Assembly: GCA_947460825.1 (NCBI GenBank)
Contig: CANHHA010000016.1
Coordinates: 1-56,353, forward strand
DNA: 56,353 nucleotides
Direction: 5' to 3'
Source of the DNA: Flavobacteriales bacterium
Lineage (GTDB): Bacteria; Bacteroidota; Bacteroidia; Flavobacteriales_D; Crocinitomicaceae
Under the pieces are notes generated by a model. It did no database searches, was not told the origin of the DNA, and worked only from the letters and a program-made list of their open reading frames with translations. Each line of letters opens with the position of its first letter. The stretch's first letter is position 1. The position numbers and the translations under genes were made by a program. This document shows positions 44,874 through 54,800 of the stretch, piece by piece.

Positions 44874-44957
44874 GTATTTAAATTATACCGTACTGCGCGT
44901 TGAATTGCTATCTTTGAGTGATACAAAAATAAGACAAAATAATTATATTCTAATCAA
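44874..44957 (-). promoter_or_regulatory. dinB-dnaE promoter with a leader palindrome
   Basis: On the minus strand TTG (44957-44955) and TATTTTTG (44931-44924) are 23 bp apart, a full Bacteroidota promoter. The leader holds GTATTTAAATTATAC (44874-44888 on the plus strand), with inverted GTAT/ATAC ends, 8 bp before the start codon. On the plus strand a TATCTTTG (44909-44916) may serve the divergent lipoprotein gene. A damage-responsive operator is speculative. Confidence 0.45.
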
Positions 44958-44981
44958 TTTTAACGATTAAATTTTAATCAA

Positions 44982-45578
44982 ATGGATTTAAAACTTTTAT
45001 TTATTGCGGTCAGTATTGCGTTATTCACCTTGAATTGCAGCACAAGAAATCAAAAGAAAAAACCTTCGAATCCGACAAGGCCTGAAGTAGTTGAAACAAC
45101 ACCTACATACGATAGCATCTGTATAAGTGACAAGGGAATGACCGGTTATTTTAAGGGACCGGAATACAACGAAGAGGGCGACATTGCGCATCAATTTTCG
45201 AATACGGTAGCCAACCGTGTAGGTGAATACTTAAAAGATCGGTATTCCAAAAAATGTTACTTAAAAGTAGACTTGGAGGGAATCAACATCATTACGAAAG
45301 GCTTAAATCAAGTAGATAGCGTGTATTATGCGATTGAGATGCCATTTAAACGAGTAGCGAAGTGTGAAGCATTTACCGGAATAGAGCATTGCGGGAGTTG
45401 GAATTACCAACCGGGCATCTTATTAAACAAACGGTTTAAAGAACTACGCGAGGGATTGGTGAAAAATTGGAGTGTCGGAAATTCAGCGTATCAATTTTAT
45501 AAAACCGAAGAAGGATTTCAAGAATATTGGATCCAATTTAAACATAAAGATTACCAAGCCGCCTGCGTGAAACAATAA
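44982..45578 (+). CDS. Hypothetical lipoprotein
   Basis: A 198-residue predicted lipoprotein with the lipobox LNCS (Cys about 19). A low-complexity linker rich in Lys, Pro and Thr (about 22-42) leads to a beta-rich domain with several cysteines (about 46, 93, 128, 137, 195). I do not recognise the family. It is divergent from dinB, with a 115-bp gap that holds promoters for both directions. Five or more cysteines in a secreted protein suggest disulfides. Nothing shows a link to DNA repair. Confidence 0.72.
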   Translation: MDLKLLFIAVSIALFTLNCSTRNQKKKPSNPTRPEVVETTPTYDSICISDKGMTGYFKGPEYNEEGDIAHQFSNTVANRVGEYLKDRYSKKCYLKVDLEGINIITKGLNQVDSVYYAIEMPFKRVAKCEAFTGIEHCGSWNYQPGILLNKRFKELREGLVKNWSVGNSAYQFYKTEEGFQEYWIQFKHKDYQAACVKQ

Positions 45579-45640
45579 AAATTGTTAAGGAAAACAACAC
45601 AAGCAAAAAAGATACTAGCTTTGATTAAAATTAAAATAAC

Positions 45641-46198
45641 ATGAAAAAAGGAACTATTGCATTAATCGCCATCGGAGGAATTTTGTTGCTTGGTTTTTTA
45701 GCGTACTACAATGCCTATAACAAGGCTGTGGGCTATCAAGAAACGGTAGATGAAAAGTGGGGTAATGTGCAGTCAGCCTATCAGCGACGGTTGGATCTAA
45801 TTCCAAACCTCATGAAAACGGTAAAGGCAGCGGCCAAGAATGAAAAAGAAATCCTAACCCAAGTTACTCAAGCGCGCGCTGGAATTGTTGGGGCAAAAAC
45901 TCCAGAAGACATGGAGCTAATGGGGAAAAAGATCAATACGGCCATCAATTTGATGTACGAGGCGTATCCAACCATCCAATCCAATCAAAACTTTCGTGAC
46001 TTCCAAGTACAGTTAGAGGGCACTGAAAATAGAATTAAACGCGAACGAGATGTATACAATGAATCGGTGAAAAATTACAACACCCACATTCGCGGATTCT
46101 TTACTAGCATGTTGCTCAATAAAGAAACCTTCCCACGAAAAGACATGTTCAAGGCAATGACTGGAGCAGATAAAGCACCCGACGTCAACTTTGAATAA
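45641..46198 (+). CDS. LemA family protein
   Basis: A 185-residue membrane-anchored LemA protein. One N-terminal hydrophobic helix (about 4-24) is followed by a long helical domain with the family marks VDEKWGNVQSAYQRRLDLIPNL (about 36-57), ARAG and FRDFQVQLEGTENRI. LemA proteins sit in the inner membrane with the domain outside the cytoplasm in most models; the biochemical role is unsettled. The following gene overlaps its stop closely and is a TPM-domain protein, a pairing seen widely. Confidence 0.92.
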   Translation: MKKGTIALIAIGGILLLGFLAYYNAYNKAVGYQETVDEKWGNVQSAYQRRLDLIPNLMKTVKAAAKNEKEILTQVTQARAGIVGAKTPEDMELMGKKINTAINLMYEAYPTIQSNQNFRDFQVQLEGTENRIKRERDVYNESVKNYNTHIRGFFTSMLLNKETFPRKDMFKAMTGADKAPDVNFE

Positions 46199-46199
46199 G

Positions 46200-46619
46200 A
46201 TGCTTAGCGAACTCGATAAAAAATCAGTAGTTGAGGCCATCCAAGCCGCAGAAGAAATAACCAGTGGTGAAATCCGTGTACACCTCGATAAAAAAGGCGG
46301 AAAAGACCCTTTTCTTGAGGCTAAGCGTGTTTTTGAACGCTTGGGAATGACTAAAACAAAAGCGCGCAACGGCGTATTAATTTACTTGTGTTTCATACGA
46401 AAGCAGCTTGCGATTTTAGGCGATCAAGGCATTAACGAAAAAGTCCCTGAAGGATTTTGGGATGAGCTTTATCACAGCATGGCAACGTCGTTCCGAAACG
46501 AAGATTATTGCGTTGGAATTTGTACGGCTGTTCAAAGAGTTGGTGAAAAATTAAGCACACATTTTCCGGTGAACGAAGACAATCCCAATGAATTAAGTAA
46601 CGAAATCACCGAAGCATGA
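46200..46619 (+). CDS. TPM-domain protein, short form
   Basis: A 139-residue TPM-domain (TLP18.3/Psb32/MOLO-1) protein without signal peptide or membrane segment. The domain starts VVEAIQAAEEITSGEIRVHLD and contains RNGVLIYLCFIRKQLAILGDQGI, typical of the family. I choose the ATG at 46200, just after the LemA stop; a TTG at 46191 would overlap it. Its stop overlaps the next TPM gene start (ATGA). Being cytoplasmic, it differs from its secreted neighbour. Confidence 0.85.
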   Translation: MLSELDKKSVVEAIQAAEEITSGEIRVHLDKKGGKDPFLEAKRVFERLGMTKTKARNGVLIYLCFIRKQLAILGDQGINEKVPEGFWDELYHSMATSFRNEDYCVGICTAVQRVGEKLSTHFPVNEDNPNELSNEITEA

Positions 46620-47371
46620 GAATCACGTGGATCCTTTTTATTTTTGCGTGTTTCACCGCATTCGGACAACTACCGGAGCGACCAAAAAACCCTCCCACTG
46701 CATATAACGAGTTTGGTAAAGAACGCCTGCTTAGTGAATCGGATGCCGCTCAAATTGAAGCCGAACTTCGCGCCTTTGAAGAAGAAACATCCAACGCAAT
46801 TGTGGTCGTTGTAGTGGATGACTTAATGGACATGGAGATTGAGCAGTATGCGGATGAAATCGGAGAAGCATGGGGTGTGGGTACGGCGGAACGCGACAAC
46901 GGCATCGTGATGTTAATCAAACCTTTCGGGGAAGGAAAGCGCCAAGTTACCATTCAAGTAGGAAGAGGCTTAGAGGGGATTATACCTGATTTAGTCTGTA
47001 AAGACATTATTGACCGGGAATTTATCCCGAACATGAAGAACGACAGTCCCTTAAATGGCATAAGAAGTTCTTTGAAGGTATTAAAGGACCTTGCAAAAAA
47101 AGAATACAGTTTTAAAGTCTACCAAAAGCCAGGTCTTGGTAGCATTATCGGAGGTATTTTCGCAGGGCTCGTTCTGATTCTTGTTATTTTCGCCATGATC
47201 AAAGGGGGCACCGGTGGTGGAACAACCATTGGTGGTCGTGGATACCGGGGAGGTTTTTGGGGAGGATACGGCGGTGGGTTTGGTGGCGGAAGCAGCGGTG
47301 GATCTTCGGGTGGTTTTGGCGGGTTCGGTGGCGGTAGTTTCGGAGGCGGTGGTGCCAGTGGAAGTTGGTAG
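46616..47371 (+). CDS. TPM-domain protein YgcG-like, with Gly-rich tail
   Basis: A 251-residue envelope protein. A signal peptide (about 1-17, ending FGQ) is followed by the TPM domain (about 35-160), with LERAFEEETSNAIVVVVVDD-type strands and DNGIVMLIKPF. One transmembrane helix (about 180-199) follows, then a tail of about 50 residues made of Gly, Ser and aromatic residues, ending GGGGASGSW. The same layout (TPM, helix, Gly-rich tail) is typical of YgcG proteins. With LemA it forms a three-gene operon of unclear function; a terminator follows. Confidence 0.9.
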   Translation: MRITWILFIFACFTAFGQLPERPKNPPTAYNEFGKERLLSESDAAQIEAELRAFEEETSNAIVVVVVDDLMDMEIEQYADEIGEAWGVGTAERDNGIVMLIKPFGEGKRQVTIQVGRGLEGIIPDLVCKDIIDREFIPNMKNDSPLNGIRSSLKVLKDLAKKEYSFKVYQKPGLGSIIGGIFAGLVLILVIFAMIKGGTGGGTTIGGRGYRGGFWGGYGGGFGGGSSGGSSGGFGGFGGGSFGGGGASGSW

Positions 47372-47375
47372 CAAT

Positions 47376-47404
47376 AAAAAAAGGTTAGCAAAGCCAACCT
47401 TTTC
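47376..47404. terminator. Bidirectional terminator
   Basis: A hairpin with AAAAGGTT and AACCTTTT arms (one internal mismatch) and A/T runs on both sides, set between the convergent YgcG-like and thiolase genes. Confidence 0.75.
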
Positions 47405-47423
47405 AAAACGCTGAATGTATCGC

Positions 47424-48602
47424 TTAAATATTCTCGATAATCATGGCGGATGCTCCTCCTCCTCCATTACATATACCTGCACCTCCAATCTTACCGTTAT
47501 TCTGCTTTAACACATGAATCAAGGTCACAATAACTCGTGAACCAGAATTTCCCAATGGATGACCAAGCGCAACAGCGCCTCCATTCACATCAACTTTCGC
47601 AGGATCCAAACCTAAAATTTTAGTGTTTGCAATTCCAACTACGGAAAACGCTTCATTCAACTCCCAAAAATCAACATCTGAAGTGGTTAATCCTGCCTTT
47701 TCTAAAGCCTTAGGAATCGCGACCGAAGGTGAAGTAGTAAACCATTCTGGCGCCTGCGCTGCATCGGCATAGGAAACAATCTTAGCCAGCGGCTTTAATC
47801 CCAGTTTCTGCACCATTTCCTCAGACGCCAACACCAAGGCCGAAGCCCCATCGTTTATAGTTGATGCATTGGCTGCGGTAATGGTACCTTCTTTATCGAA
47901 CGCTGGTCGCAAGGTTGGAATTTTATCTAAAAACACATTGGTAAACTCTTCATCTTTGGACATCATGACTGGATCTCCTTTTCGCTGAGGAACCGGCACT
48001 GCAACAATCTCATCGTTAAATTTCCCAGCTTCCCATGCGGCGGCGGCCCGGCGATAGGATTCAATCGCGAAGGCATCTTGATCCTCACGAGTTATGTTAT
48101 ATTCTTTTGCGCACAATTCTGCACAATTCCCCATAGGAACATTCGAATACACGTCTAACAACCCATCTTTCGTTATTCCATCTAACATGGTGATGTTTCC
48201 GAATTTCGTTCCATTTCTCCCACTCATATAGTGTGGTGTTTGCGACATGCTTTCCATTCCACCAACCACAACCACGTGATTGTCTCCGGCAAGAATGGAT
48301 TGAGCACCTAACATGATGGATTTCATCCCTGAGGCGCACACCTTATTCACGGTGGTACACGGTACATTTTGACCCAAGCCCGCTCCTAAGGCTGCTTGAC
48401 GCGCTGGTGCCTGACCAACACCTGCTTGAAGGACATTCCCCATGAAAACTTCATCAATATGATCAACGCTCACTCCGGATCGCTCTACGGCAGCTTTGAT
48501 TGCTATGGAGCCGAGTTTAGTGGCTGAAACAGCAGATAAGCCTCCAAGAAATGAGCCCATAGGCGTTCTAACAGCAGAAAGAATGTAAACAGTTTTTGAC
48601 AT
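47424..48602 (-). CDS. Acetyl-CoA acetyltransferase (thiolase)
   Basis: A 392-residue thiolase that joins or splits acetyl-CoA units. The acyl-accepting cysteine is C89 in NKVCASGMKS. The second active-site pair is in GHPLGNSGSR (His about 349) and ICNGGGGAS (Cys about 379). The length and NEAFSV block match biosynthetic, AtoB-like thiolases rather than the beta-oxidation FadA type, although that split is not certain. It stands alone on the minus strand, without neighbouring fatty-acid genes. Confidence 0.92.
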   Translation of the reverse strand: MSKTVYILSAVRTPMGSFLGGLSAVSATKLGSIAIKAAVERSGVSVDHIDEVFMGNVLQAGVGQAPARQAALGAGLGQNVPCTTVNKVCASGMKSIMLGAQSILAGDNHVVVVGGMESMSQTPHYMSGRNGTKFGNITMLDGITKDGLLDVYSNVPMGNCAELCAKEYNITREDQDAFAIESYRRAAAAWEAGKFNDEIVAVPVPQRKGDPVMMSKDEEFTNVFLDKIPTLRPAFDKEGTITAANASTINDGASALVLASEEMVQKLGLKPLAKIVSYADAAQAPEWFTTSPSVAIPKALEKAGLTTSDVDFWELNEAFSVVGIANTKILGLDPAKVDVNGGAVALGHPLGNSGSRVIVTLIHVLKQNNGKIGGAGICNGGGGASAMIIENI

Positions 48603-48679
48603 GGTATAATATTTTGTGCAAATGTAGAGAAATAATCATTTTTAATCCCAATTCATCCCAATAACTTGAATCGATTCCT

Positions 48680-48687
48680 TATTTTTG
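48680..48687 (+). promoter_or_regulatory. Minus-7 promoter element abutting the next gene
   Basis: TATTTTTG, a full TAnnTTTG match, ends 4 nt before the ATG at 48692. The message would have almost no leader. Confidence 0.5.
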
Positions 48688-48691
48688 TCTT

Positions 48692-50776
48692 ATGTCAATT
48701 TCTGCATCATCCTCCCTATTTTGGTTGCTCTTACTATTGGCAATTTCGATAACAATTACCTGGTATTTTTACCGAAAAAATGATTGGTTAAGCAGTCAAA
48801 AACCAAGGGTTAAATGGGGCATTCCATTGTTGAGAGGTACTGGAATATTTCTTTTACTAACCTTGCTACTTGAAATCACCTTATTGGTTAACCACACCGA
48901 AGTGGAAGAGCCAATTCTCATTACTATATTGGATAATTCAAGTTCCATTTTGCAGTATAAAGACAGTAATGAGACAAAACGGACGATGAATAAACTCATT
49001 CAAGACGTTAAAGATCGTTTTGATGGAACCTATCAATTGGCATTTTATACAGCGGGGGAATCGTTCAAGGAAAACGGGATGCTCACCTTAAAAGAACAGG
49101 AATCAAATCATGCTGAAGCGTTTAACTACATTTCTGAGCAGTATTTAAATCGAAATATCGGTGCTATTCTATTTGCTTCGGATGGTAATTACAATGTGGG
49201 GGCCAACCCTACCTACTCTGCTGAAAAAATTAATTTAACGCCAATTTTCACCCTTGGAATTGGGGACACTACACCTAAAAAGGATCAGATAATAACAAAT
49301 TTGTATTATAACGATGTTGTATTTCTGCGCGACGAATTCCCCATAGAAGTAGATCTTGAAGCGTTTAAAATCAAGCAAAAACAAGTAAAAGTAAGCCTTA
49401 CTCAACAAGGTAAATTATTGGGGTCTCAAGTAGTTAATTACACCAATCCAGAATATACCTTCAAGCAAGTTCGATTTGATGTCACTGCCAGCAAGGTGGG
49501 ATTTCAACCCTTTACGGTTAGCGTAGAATACCTTTCCGGGGAATTCTCCAAGGTAAACAACAGCAAAACGTGCTACATTGAGGTGGTGGATTCAAGGAAT
49601 AACGTTTGTTTTATTTCGAACGGAGTACATCCAGACCTGGCAGCACTTCGCGCCGTAGCTTCATCGAATGAAAACTATCAAAGTTCTTTTTTAAGCCCCA
49701 AAGGCTTATTAGAAAAAGGGCTTAAACCCGACCTCGTTGTTTGGCACAATCCAACCTTGCAATTCGATGCTAATGTCAGCGCATATATCGAACAACACAG
49801 AATCCCTGTGTTTTATGTAATTAGTCCGTCAGCCACAAACCAGGACTTAGCCAAGCTTAAAATTTTCGCATCAAGCAACGGTAGAAATCAAAGCGATGAG
49901 GTTCAAGGCACTTTAAATCCCGGATTTAGCGCCTTTGAATTGAGCGACGAATGCAAGCAAACGATACCCTACTATCCACCGCTTATTACAAAATTTGGTG
50001 CAATGAATCCGTTAGGGAATTCGGAAGCCTTGTTAAATCAACGGGTTGGAAATACAGTTAAAAAGGAACCTTTAATTTATTTTGGCAAAACTACCCAGAA
50101 TGTACCCTATGGAGTAATCTACGGAGAAGGAGTTTGGCGATGGAAATTAAATGAATTCATGAAATATCAGCATTATGACTATTTCACGGAGCTATTCTCA
50201 AAATCATTTAATTACCTAATGGTCAAGCGCGCTGGAATGGGATTAAGCGTGCAATTTGAGAAGCGCTTTGGTAAGTATGATCGAATTGGTGTCAATGCGA
50301 ATTTCTACAATGCGAGTTTAGAACCAATCACCAAACCGGTTATTAACTTGACATTAATCGGTCCACAAGGAAAAAAGTATACCAACAGGTTCAATGTTGC
50401 CGGTAACCACTATTCACTAGATTTAGGGACGCTTCCTTCGGGCACGTACAAATGGACAGCTAGTGCTGCGCAGGAGAAAAAGAAGTATTCCAAATCAGGG
50501 ATATTTGTTGTGGAGGACATTGGCTTGGAACAAGCTACAAACACAGCAAATCATGGCGTATTAAAACAACTTTCCAAAAATTCTGGAGGTGCATTTTCAG
50601 CGCTCAAGGACTATGAAAAGCTCTTAAATCAACTTGAAGGTAGAGCAGATATAACCACTATTGAACGCTTGACTATTGACTTTTGGAATTTAGTAGATTC
50701 TTGGATATACATGCTTTTGATTATTTTGATCTTTGCATCGGAATGGTTCTTGAAGCGCTATTTTGGTGCCTATTAA
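48692..50776 (+). CDS. Large membrane protein with VWA-like domain
   Basis: A 694-residue protein with two N-terminal membrane segments (about 8-26 and 45-65) and one at the C-terminus (about 668-686). Between them is a VWA-like region with a MIDAS-type DNSSS (81-85) and a later FASDGNYNVG (about 160-169). The rest (about 200-640) is beta-rich and looks like Ig-type strands (KGIFVVEDIG end). This layout is known from Bacteroidota membrane proteins annotated only as VWA-containing. No MoxR or BatA partner is adjacent; the window's MoxR gene is 26 kb away. Confidence 0.8.
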   Translation: MSISASSSLFWLLLLLAISITITWYFYRKNDWLSSQKPRVKWGIPLLRGTGIFLLLTLLLEITLLVNHTEVEEPILITILDNSSSILQYKDSNETKRTMNKLIQDVKDRFDGTYQLAFYTAGESFKENGMLTLKEQESNHAEAFNYISEQYLNRNIGAILFASDGNYNVGANPTYSAEKINLTPIFTLGIGDTTPKKDQIITNLYYNDVVFLRDEFPIEVDLEAFKIKQKQVKVSLTQQGKLLGSQVVNYTNPEYTFKQVRFDVTASKVGFQPFTVSVEYLSGEFSKVNNSKTCYIEVVDSRNNVCFISNGVHPDLAALRAVASSNENYQSSFLSPKGLLEKGLKPDLVVWHNPTLQFDANVSAYIEQHRIPVFYVISPSATNQDLAKLKIFASSNGRNQSDEVQGTLNPGFSAFELSDECKQTIPYYPPLITKFGAMNPLGNSEALLNQRVGNTVKKEPLIYFGKTTQNVPYGVIYGEGVWRWKLNEFMKYQHYDYFTELFSKSFNYLMVKRAGMGLSVQFEKRFGKYDRIGVNANFYNASLEPITKPVINLTLIGPQGKKYTNRFNVAGNHYSLDLGTLPSGTYKWTASAAQEKKKYSKSGIFVVEDIGLEQATNTANHGVLKQLSKNSGGAFSALKDYEKLLNQLEGRADITTIERLTIDFWNLVDSWIYMLLIILIFASEWFLKRYFGAY

Positions 50777-50844
50777 GTGGGGATTAATGTGAAGACGATT
50801 TAGATTTAGATTAATTTTAGAAACAATAAGTATATATAAACATA

Positions 50845-51795
50845 ATGAAACAGTTGCTTTTTATCCTCATAATTACCATTTTTATGGGGAACTCCTTGGG
50901 TCAAAAAACTCGCTCCGTTGCTTTTTACAACGTGGAGAATCTCTTTGATACCCTCGACGGACCGAATGATGACGCAGAATTTCTTCCAGCAGCTAAAAAC
51001 CAATGGAATGCGGCGCGATACGAAGAAAAACTTACGCACATTCGAGAAGTGTTGCTGGCCATGGGGAAACCCCTTGTATGTGGTTTTTCAGAAGTAGAAA
51101 ATGCATCCGTCGTTCGAGCAATCATCGCCAATCAAGAAGCGTTCAAATCCTATGGAATCGTTCATTACGAAAGTCCGGATGCACGAGGAATCGATGTGGC
51201 TATGATTTACGATAGCAGTAAACTGAAATTACTAGCCTCAAACTACATTCGGTTCATCTTACCTGGCGAAACAAAAGCCACCACGCGGGACATTCTTTGG
51301 GCCCAATTCTCCTACAAAAAACACCCGTTTTATGTGATGTTAAATCATTGGCCAAGTCGTCGTGGAGGAACTGATGAAAGTGATGAGAAACGTGTGGCGG
51401 CAGCGAAAATCGCATGTAATTTTATTGATTCCGTTCAGAAAGCCAACGGATATCCTATAATATTTCTTGGTGACTTAAACGATCACCCTGAGAACAATGC
51501 ACCTAAGTTAATCGATGAGCGTTTAGACCCGATGATCACGAAAGAAAGTGGTCCCACAAAAGGTACGCATTTCTATAACAATGAATGGGGGATCCTTGAT
51601 CACATTTATGTTTCCGCCAATTTCATAGATAAAAAAAATGGTGTCGTTTCAAACTCGGGTCAGATTCATAATTTCCCTTTTATCATGGAGGAATACAAAG
51701 GAACTATTCAACCCAAACGCACCTATGCGGGAAGCAAGTATTTGGGAGGGTATTCAGATCACTTACCAGTATCCATCCAACTCAAGATAAAATAA
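50845..51795 (+). CDS. Secreted endonuclease/exonuclease/phosphatase-family protein
   Basis: A 316-residue EEP-fold protein with a signal peptide (about 1-19, ending SLGQ). Metal and catalytic residues are visible in FYNVENLFDT, SEVEN, LNHWPSRRGG, GDLNDHPENN and YSDHLPV, in the normal family order. Members cut nucleic acids or phosphodiester/phospholipid substrates; secreted Bacteroidota forms are usually annotated as endonucleases. The substrate is not readable. It has no operon partner on either side. Confidence 0.9.
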   Translation: MKQLLFILIITIFMGNSLGQKTRSVAFYNVENLFDTLDGPNDDAEFLPAAKNQWNAARYEEKLTHIREVLLAMGKPLVCGFSEVENASVVRAIIANQEAFKSYGIVHYESPDARGIDVAMIYDSSKLKLLASNYIRFILPGETKATTRDILWAQFSYKKHPFYVMLNHWPSRRGGTDESDEKRVAAAKIACNFIDSVQKANGYPIIFLGDLNDHPENNAPKLIDERLDPMITKESGPTKGTHFYNNEWGILDHIYVSANFIDKKNGVVSNSGQIHNFPFIMEEYKGTIQPKRTYAGSKYLGGYSDHLPVSIQLKIK

Positions 51796-51841
51796 ACAGA
51801 AGCAAGCAAACCATTCGCTTTTATTATCGTATGAGGTTTAT

Positions 51842-51849
51842 TAACTTTG
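51842..51849 (+). promoter_or_regulatory. Minus-7 promoter element for the SprB-repeat gene
   Basis: TAACTTTG matches TAnnTTTG and ends 24 nt before the TTG start at 51874. No TTG lies at the usual upstream spacing. Confidence 0.45.
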
Positions 51850-51873
51850 TTTTAACACAAAATAAACTTGACT

Positions 51874-54800
51874 TTGATTAAACGCACGCTAATTCTTACG
51901 CTTTTTTTATTTGCATGTGCTTTTTTTTCGGTTATACACAGTCAGATTGTTTCCCCATTCAGTGTTCGATACCAAACCAATTCGAAGGGTGGTATAAAAA
52001 TCGCTTCCAATGTGGTTTTGAGCTGTGTTTCCGGATCAAATAATTGCGCAACGGCTCAAAGTCAAGTACCACCAAATGGTACCTTTTCGAACGGCGCATT
52101 CGCCATGGACTATGTTGATATTGACAACGACGCCAGTACTTTCATGTCGAGCAGTGATAGTATTGCCTTGCCTAATTGTTCGGAAATCCTGTGGGCAGGA
52201 CTTTATTGGAGCGCACGAATTGCGGCGAATACACCAAACTATGCGAACCGAAGTCAAGTTAGGTTAAAGCTAAATAATGGCTCCTATCAGGTGCTTACCG
52301 CTGATCAAACCTTAGATGTACCAACCATTGGGGGATCTTCCTGGTCGCATCCGAGTTATTATTGCTTCAAGAACATCACTTCGGTGCTTACCACTTTTGG
52401 TACAAATACTCGATTTACGTTAGCCAATGTGACTGCAGAAGCTGGATCAAATCGCTGGGGTGGTTGGTCAGTAATCATTGTCTACAAAAACGTCCTTCAA
52501 TCCATGCGGAACCTCACGGTATTTGATGGGTTCGCTAACATATCCTCAGGAAACTCACTAAATATTCCAATCAGTGGTTTTACCACTCCTCTTTCTGGTC
52601 CGGTAACCTTTGAATTGGGTGTGATTGGGCTGGATGGAGACCGAGATTCAAATGGCGATCAATTACAATATAATGGGGCAGGATCTTTTGTTAATATATC
52701 TGACGCCCTTCACAATACGACCAATTTCTTCAATAGTACAATCTCAGACAATGCTATACTTACCCCATATCGTAATCCAAGTTACAACAATACCCTTGGT
52801 TATGATGCTGGAATTTTTTACCCGAATAACACCGCGTTAAACTACATTGGCAATAATGCAACATCGGCTACCATTCGAGTAACCACCAGTTCTGAAAATA
52901 TTCTAGCCAGAGCGTTCACATCAGCGATAGACATCTACGAACCAGATTTACGCGCTACCGTGTATGTTCAAGATTTAAATGGAGGACAAGTAGTTCCCGG
53001 GGATATTTTGGAATACACCATGGTTGGAAAAAACATCGGAAGTGATGTTTCCTACAATACCTTCATGACTGATACGCTCGATGCACGCACCACCTATGTA
53101 CCGAATTCATTAAACTATTTGAATGGTCCGTTTATCGGTGCTAAAACAGATATTTCGGGAGATGATCAAGCAGAATATGATGCAATGAATACGTGTATTA
53201 AAGCCAGAGTTAATGTTGGGGCGAACGCTGCGATTGGAGGCACCATGAACAATTCACCGAACGGTGCTGATTCGGCTGTTGTAAGATGGCGCGTTCAGGT
53301 GATCAATGATTGTCTTTTATTGGCTTGTGACAGTACGATCAGTAATAAGGGATATATTTTTGGAACGGGAAATGTTTCGGGGAATTCATACACTAATAAT
53401 GGGGTGTCTGACATTTACGATGCCAACGGTTGCCCAACATCCAACAACAATGAATTAACCATCAATTCTAATTGTCCACCGCCCATTGTTACCCATAACG
53501 ACCCCTTGTGTTTGGGAGATTCTTTACAGTTCGTTATTCCCTTTAGCCCCTTTGCCAATTATTCTTGGGCAGGTCCAAGTGGGTTTTCTTCTACCTCCCC
53601 AGCGCCGGTAATTTCTCCAGTGGCCGCGAATAACGCGGGGGTATATCAGCTCAACATCACCTTTAACGGAAGCAGCTGTACCTTCTTTAATTTACTGGAC
53701 ACCGTAGTGGTTAATCCAAACCCTACGATTAACCTCTTGAATTTAACGAATGTTACGTGTTTCAATGCCGGCGATGGTGCCATTAGCGTGCAAGCGAGCG
53801 GTACACCCGCGTATTCATACCTTTGGAACACTTCCGCTACCAGTTCAGCGATTAATTCTTTGATTCCAGGACAATATACCGTTACGGTGACCGATGGAAA
53901 CACCTGCCAGTCTAGCGCATCTTATCAAATTACGCAACCCACCTTACTGATCGCCAATGCGACGGTAACTTCCAATTACAACGGACAACAAATCAGCTGT
54001 TTTAATGCCTCTGATGGTACCGCTTCGGTAGTAGCTTCCGGTGGAACAGCGCCATACACCTACCTTTGGTCCAACGGCCAAACCACTGCCAATGCCACTG
54101 GACTTGATATCGGGTTCTATTCCGTGATTGTGACCGATGCCAACGGATGTCAAGCCTTTGATACCGTCTTCCTTACTGAACCCACACCCATTGTCCTTGC
54201 TACTACCCATACTGACGTTACTTGTTTTGGTGGATTTAATGGGAGCATTTCCCTTGTCGCTTCCGGAGGAACCTTCCCATACAGCTTTGCGTGGTCTAAT
54301 AACACCAACAACCAAAACGCCATTAACCTTCCTGCCGGTATCTTTACTGTTACCGTAAGTGATGTCAATGCCTGTTCACAAGTTATTAGCGATACCATCC
54401 TACAACCCGCTCAACCCATTACCCCTTCCCAAACGCACATCGATGTAGGATGCTACGGAGATGCCACCGGGTCCATTGACCTTTCTGTAATAGGCGGAAC
54501 CCCTGGATATACCTATTCGTGGAACATTGGAGCCACTACCCAAGATTTAAGCAACCTGCCCTTTGGGGTCTATACCGTATTTATTACCGATGCCAATAAC
54601 TGTATTGGACAGTTCTCCGTAGTGGTGAATCAACCCGCTGCTCCCCTTTCTAACTCTGCGGTGATTACCCCTGTGGCTTGTTTTGCGGGCAGTTCAGGAG
54701 CCATCAACATGGGCGTCTCTGGAGGTACCCCTCCCTATTCCTATGTGTGGAGTAATGGACCCACCACGGGTATCATCTCCGGATTACCCACCGGAAACTA

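Noticed and set aside
47081-47406. Minus-strand frames opposite the Gly-rich tail of the YgcG-like gene, with Pro- or Thr-rich products
   Set aside because: They mirror the GGN codons of the tail; low complexity and antisense position make them shadows.
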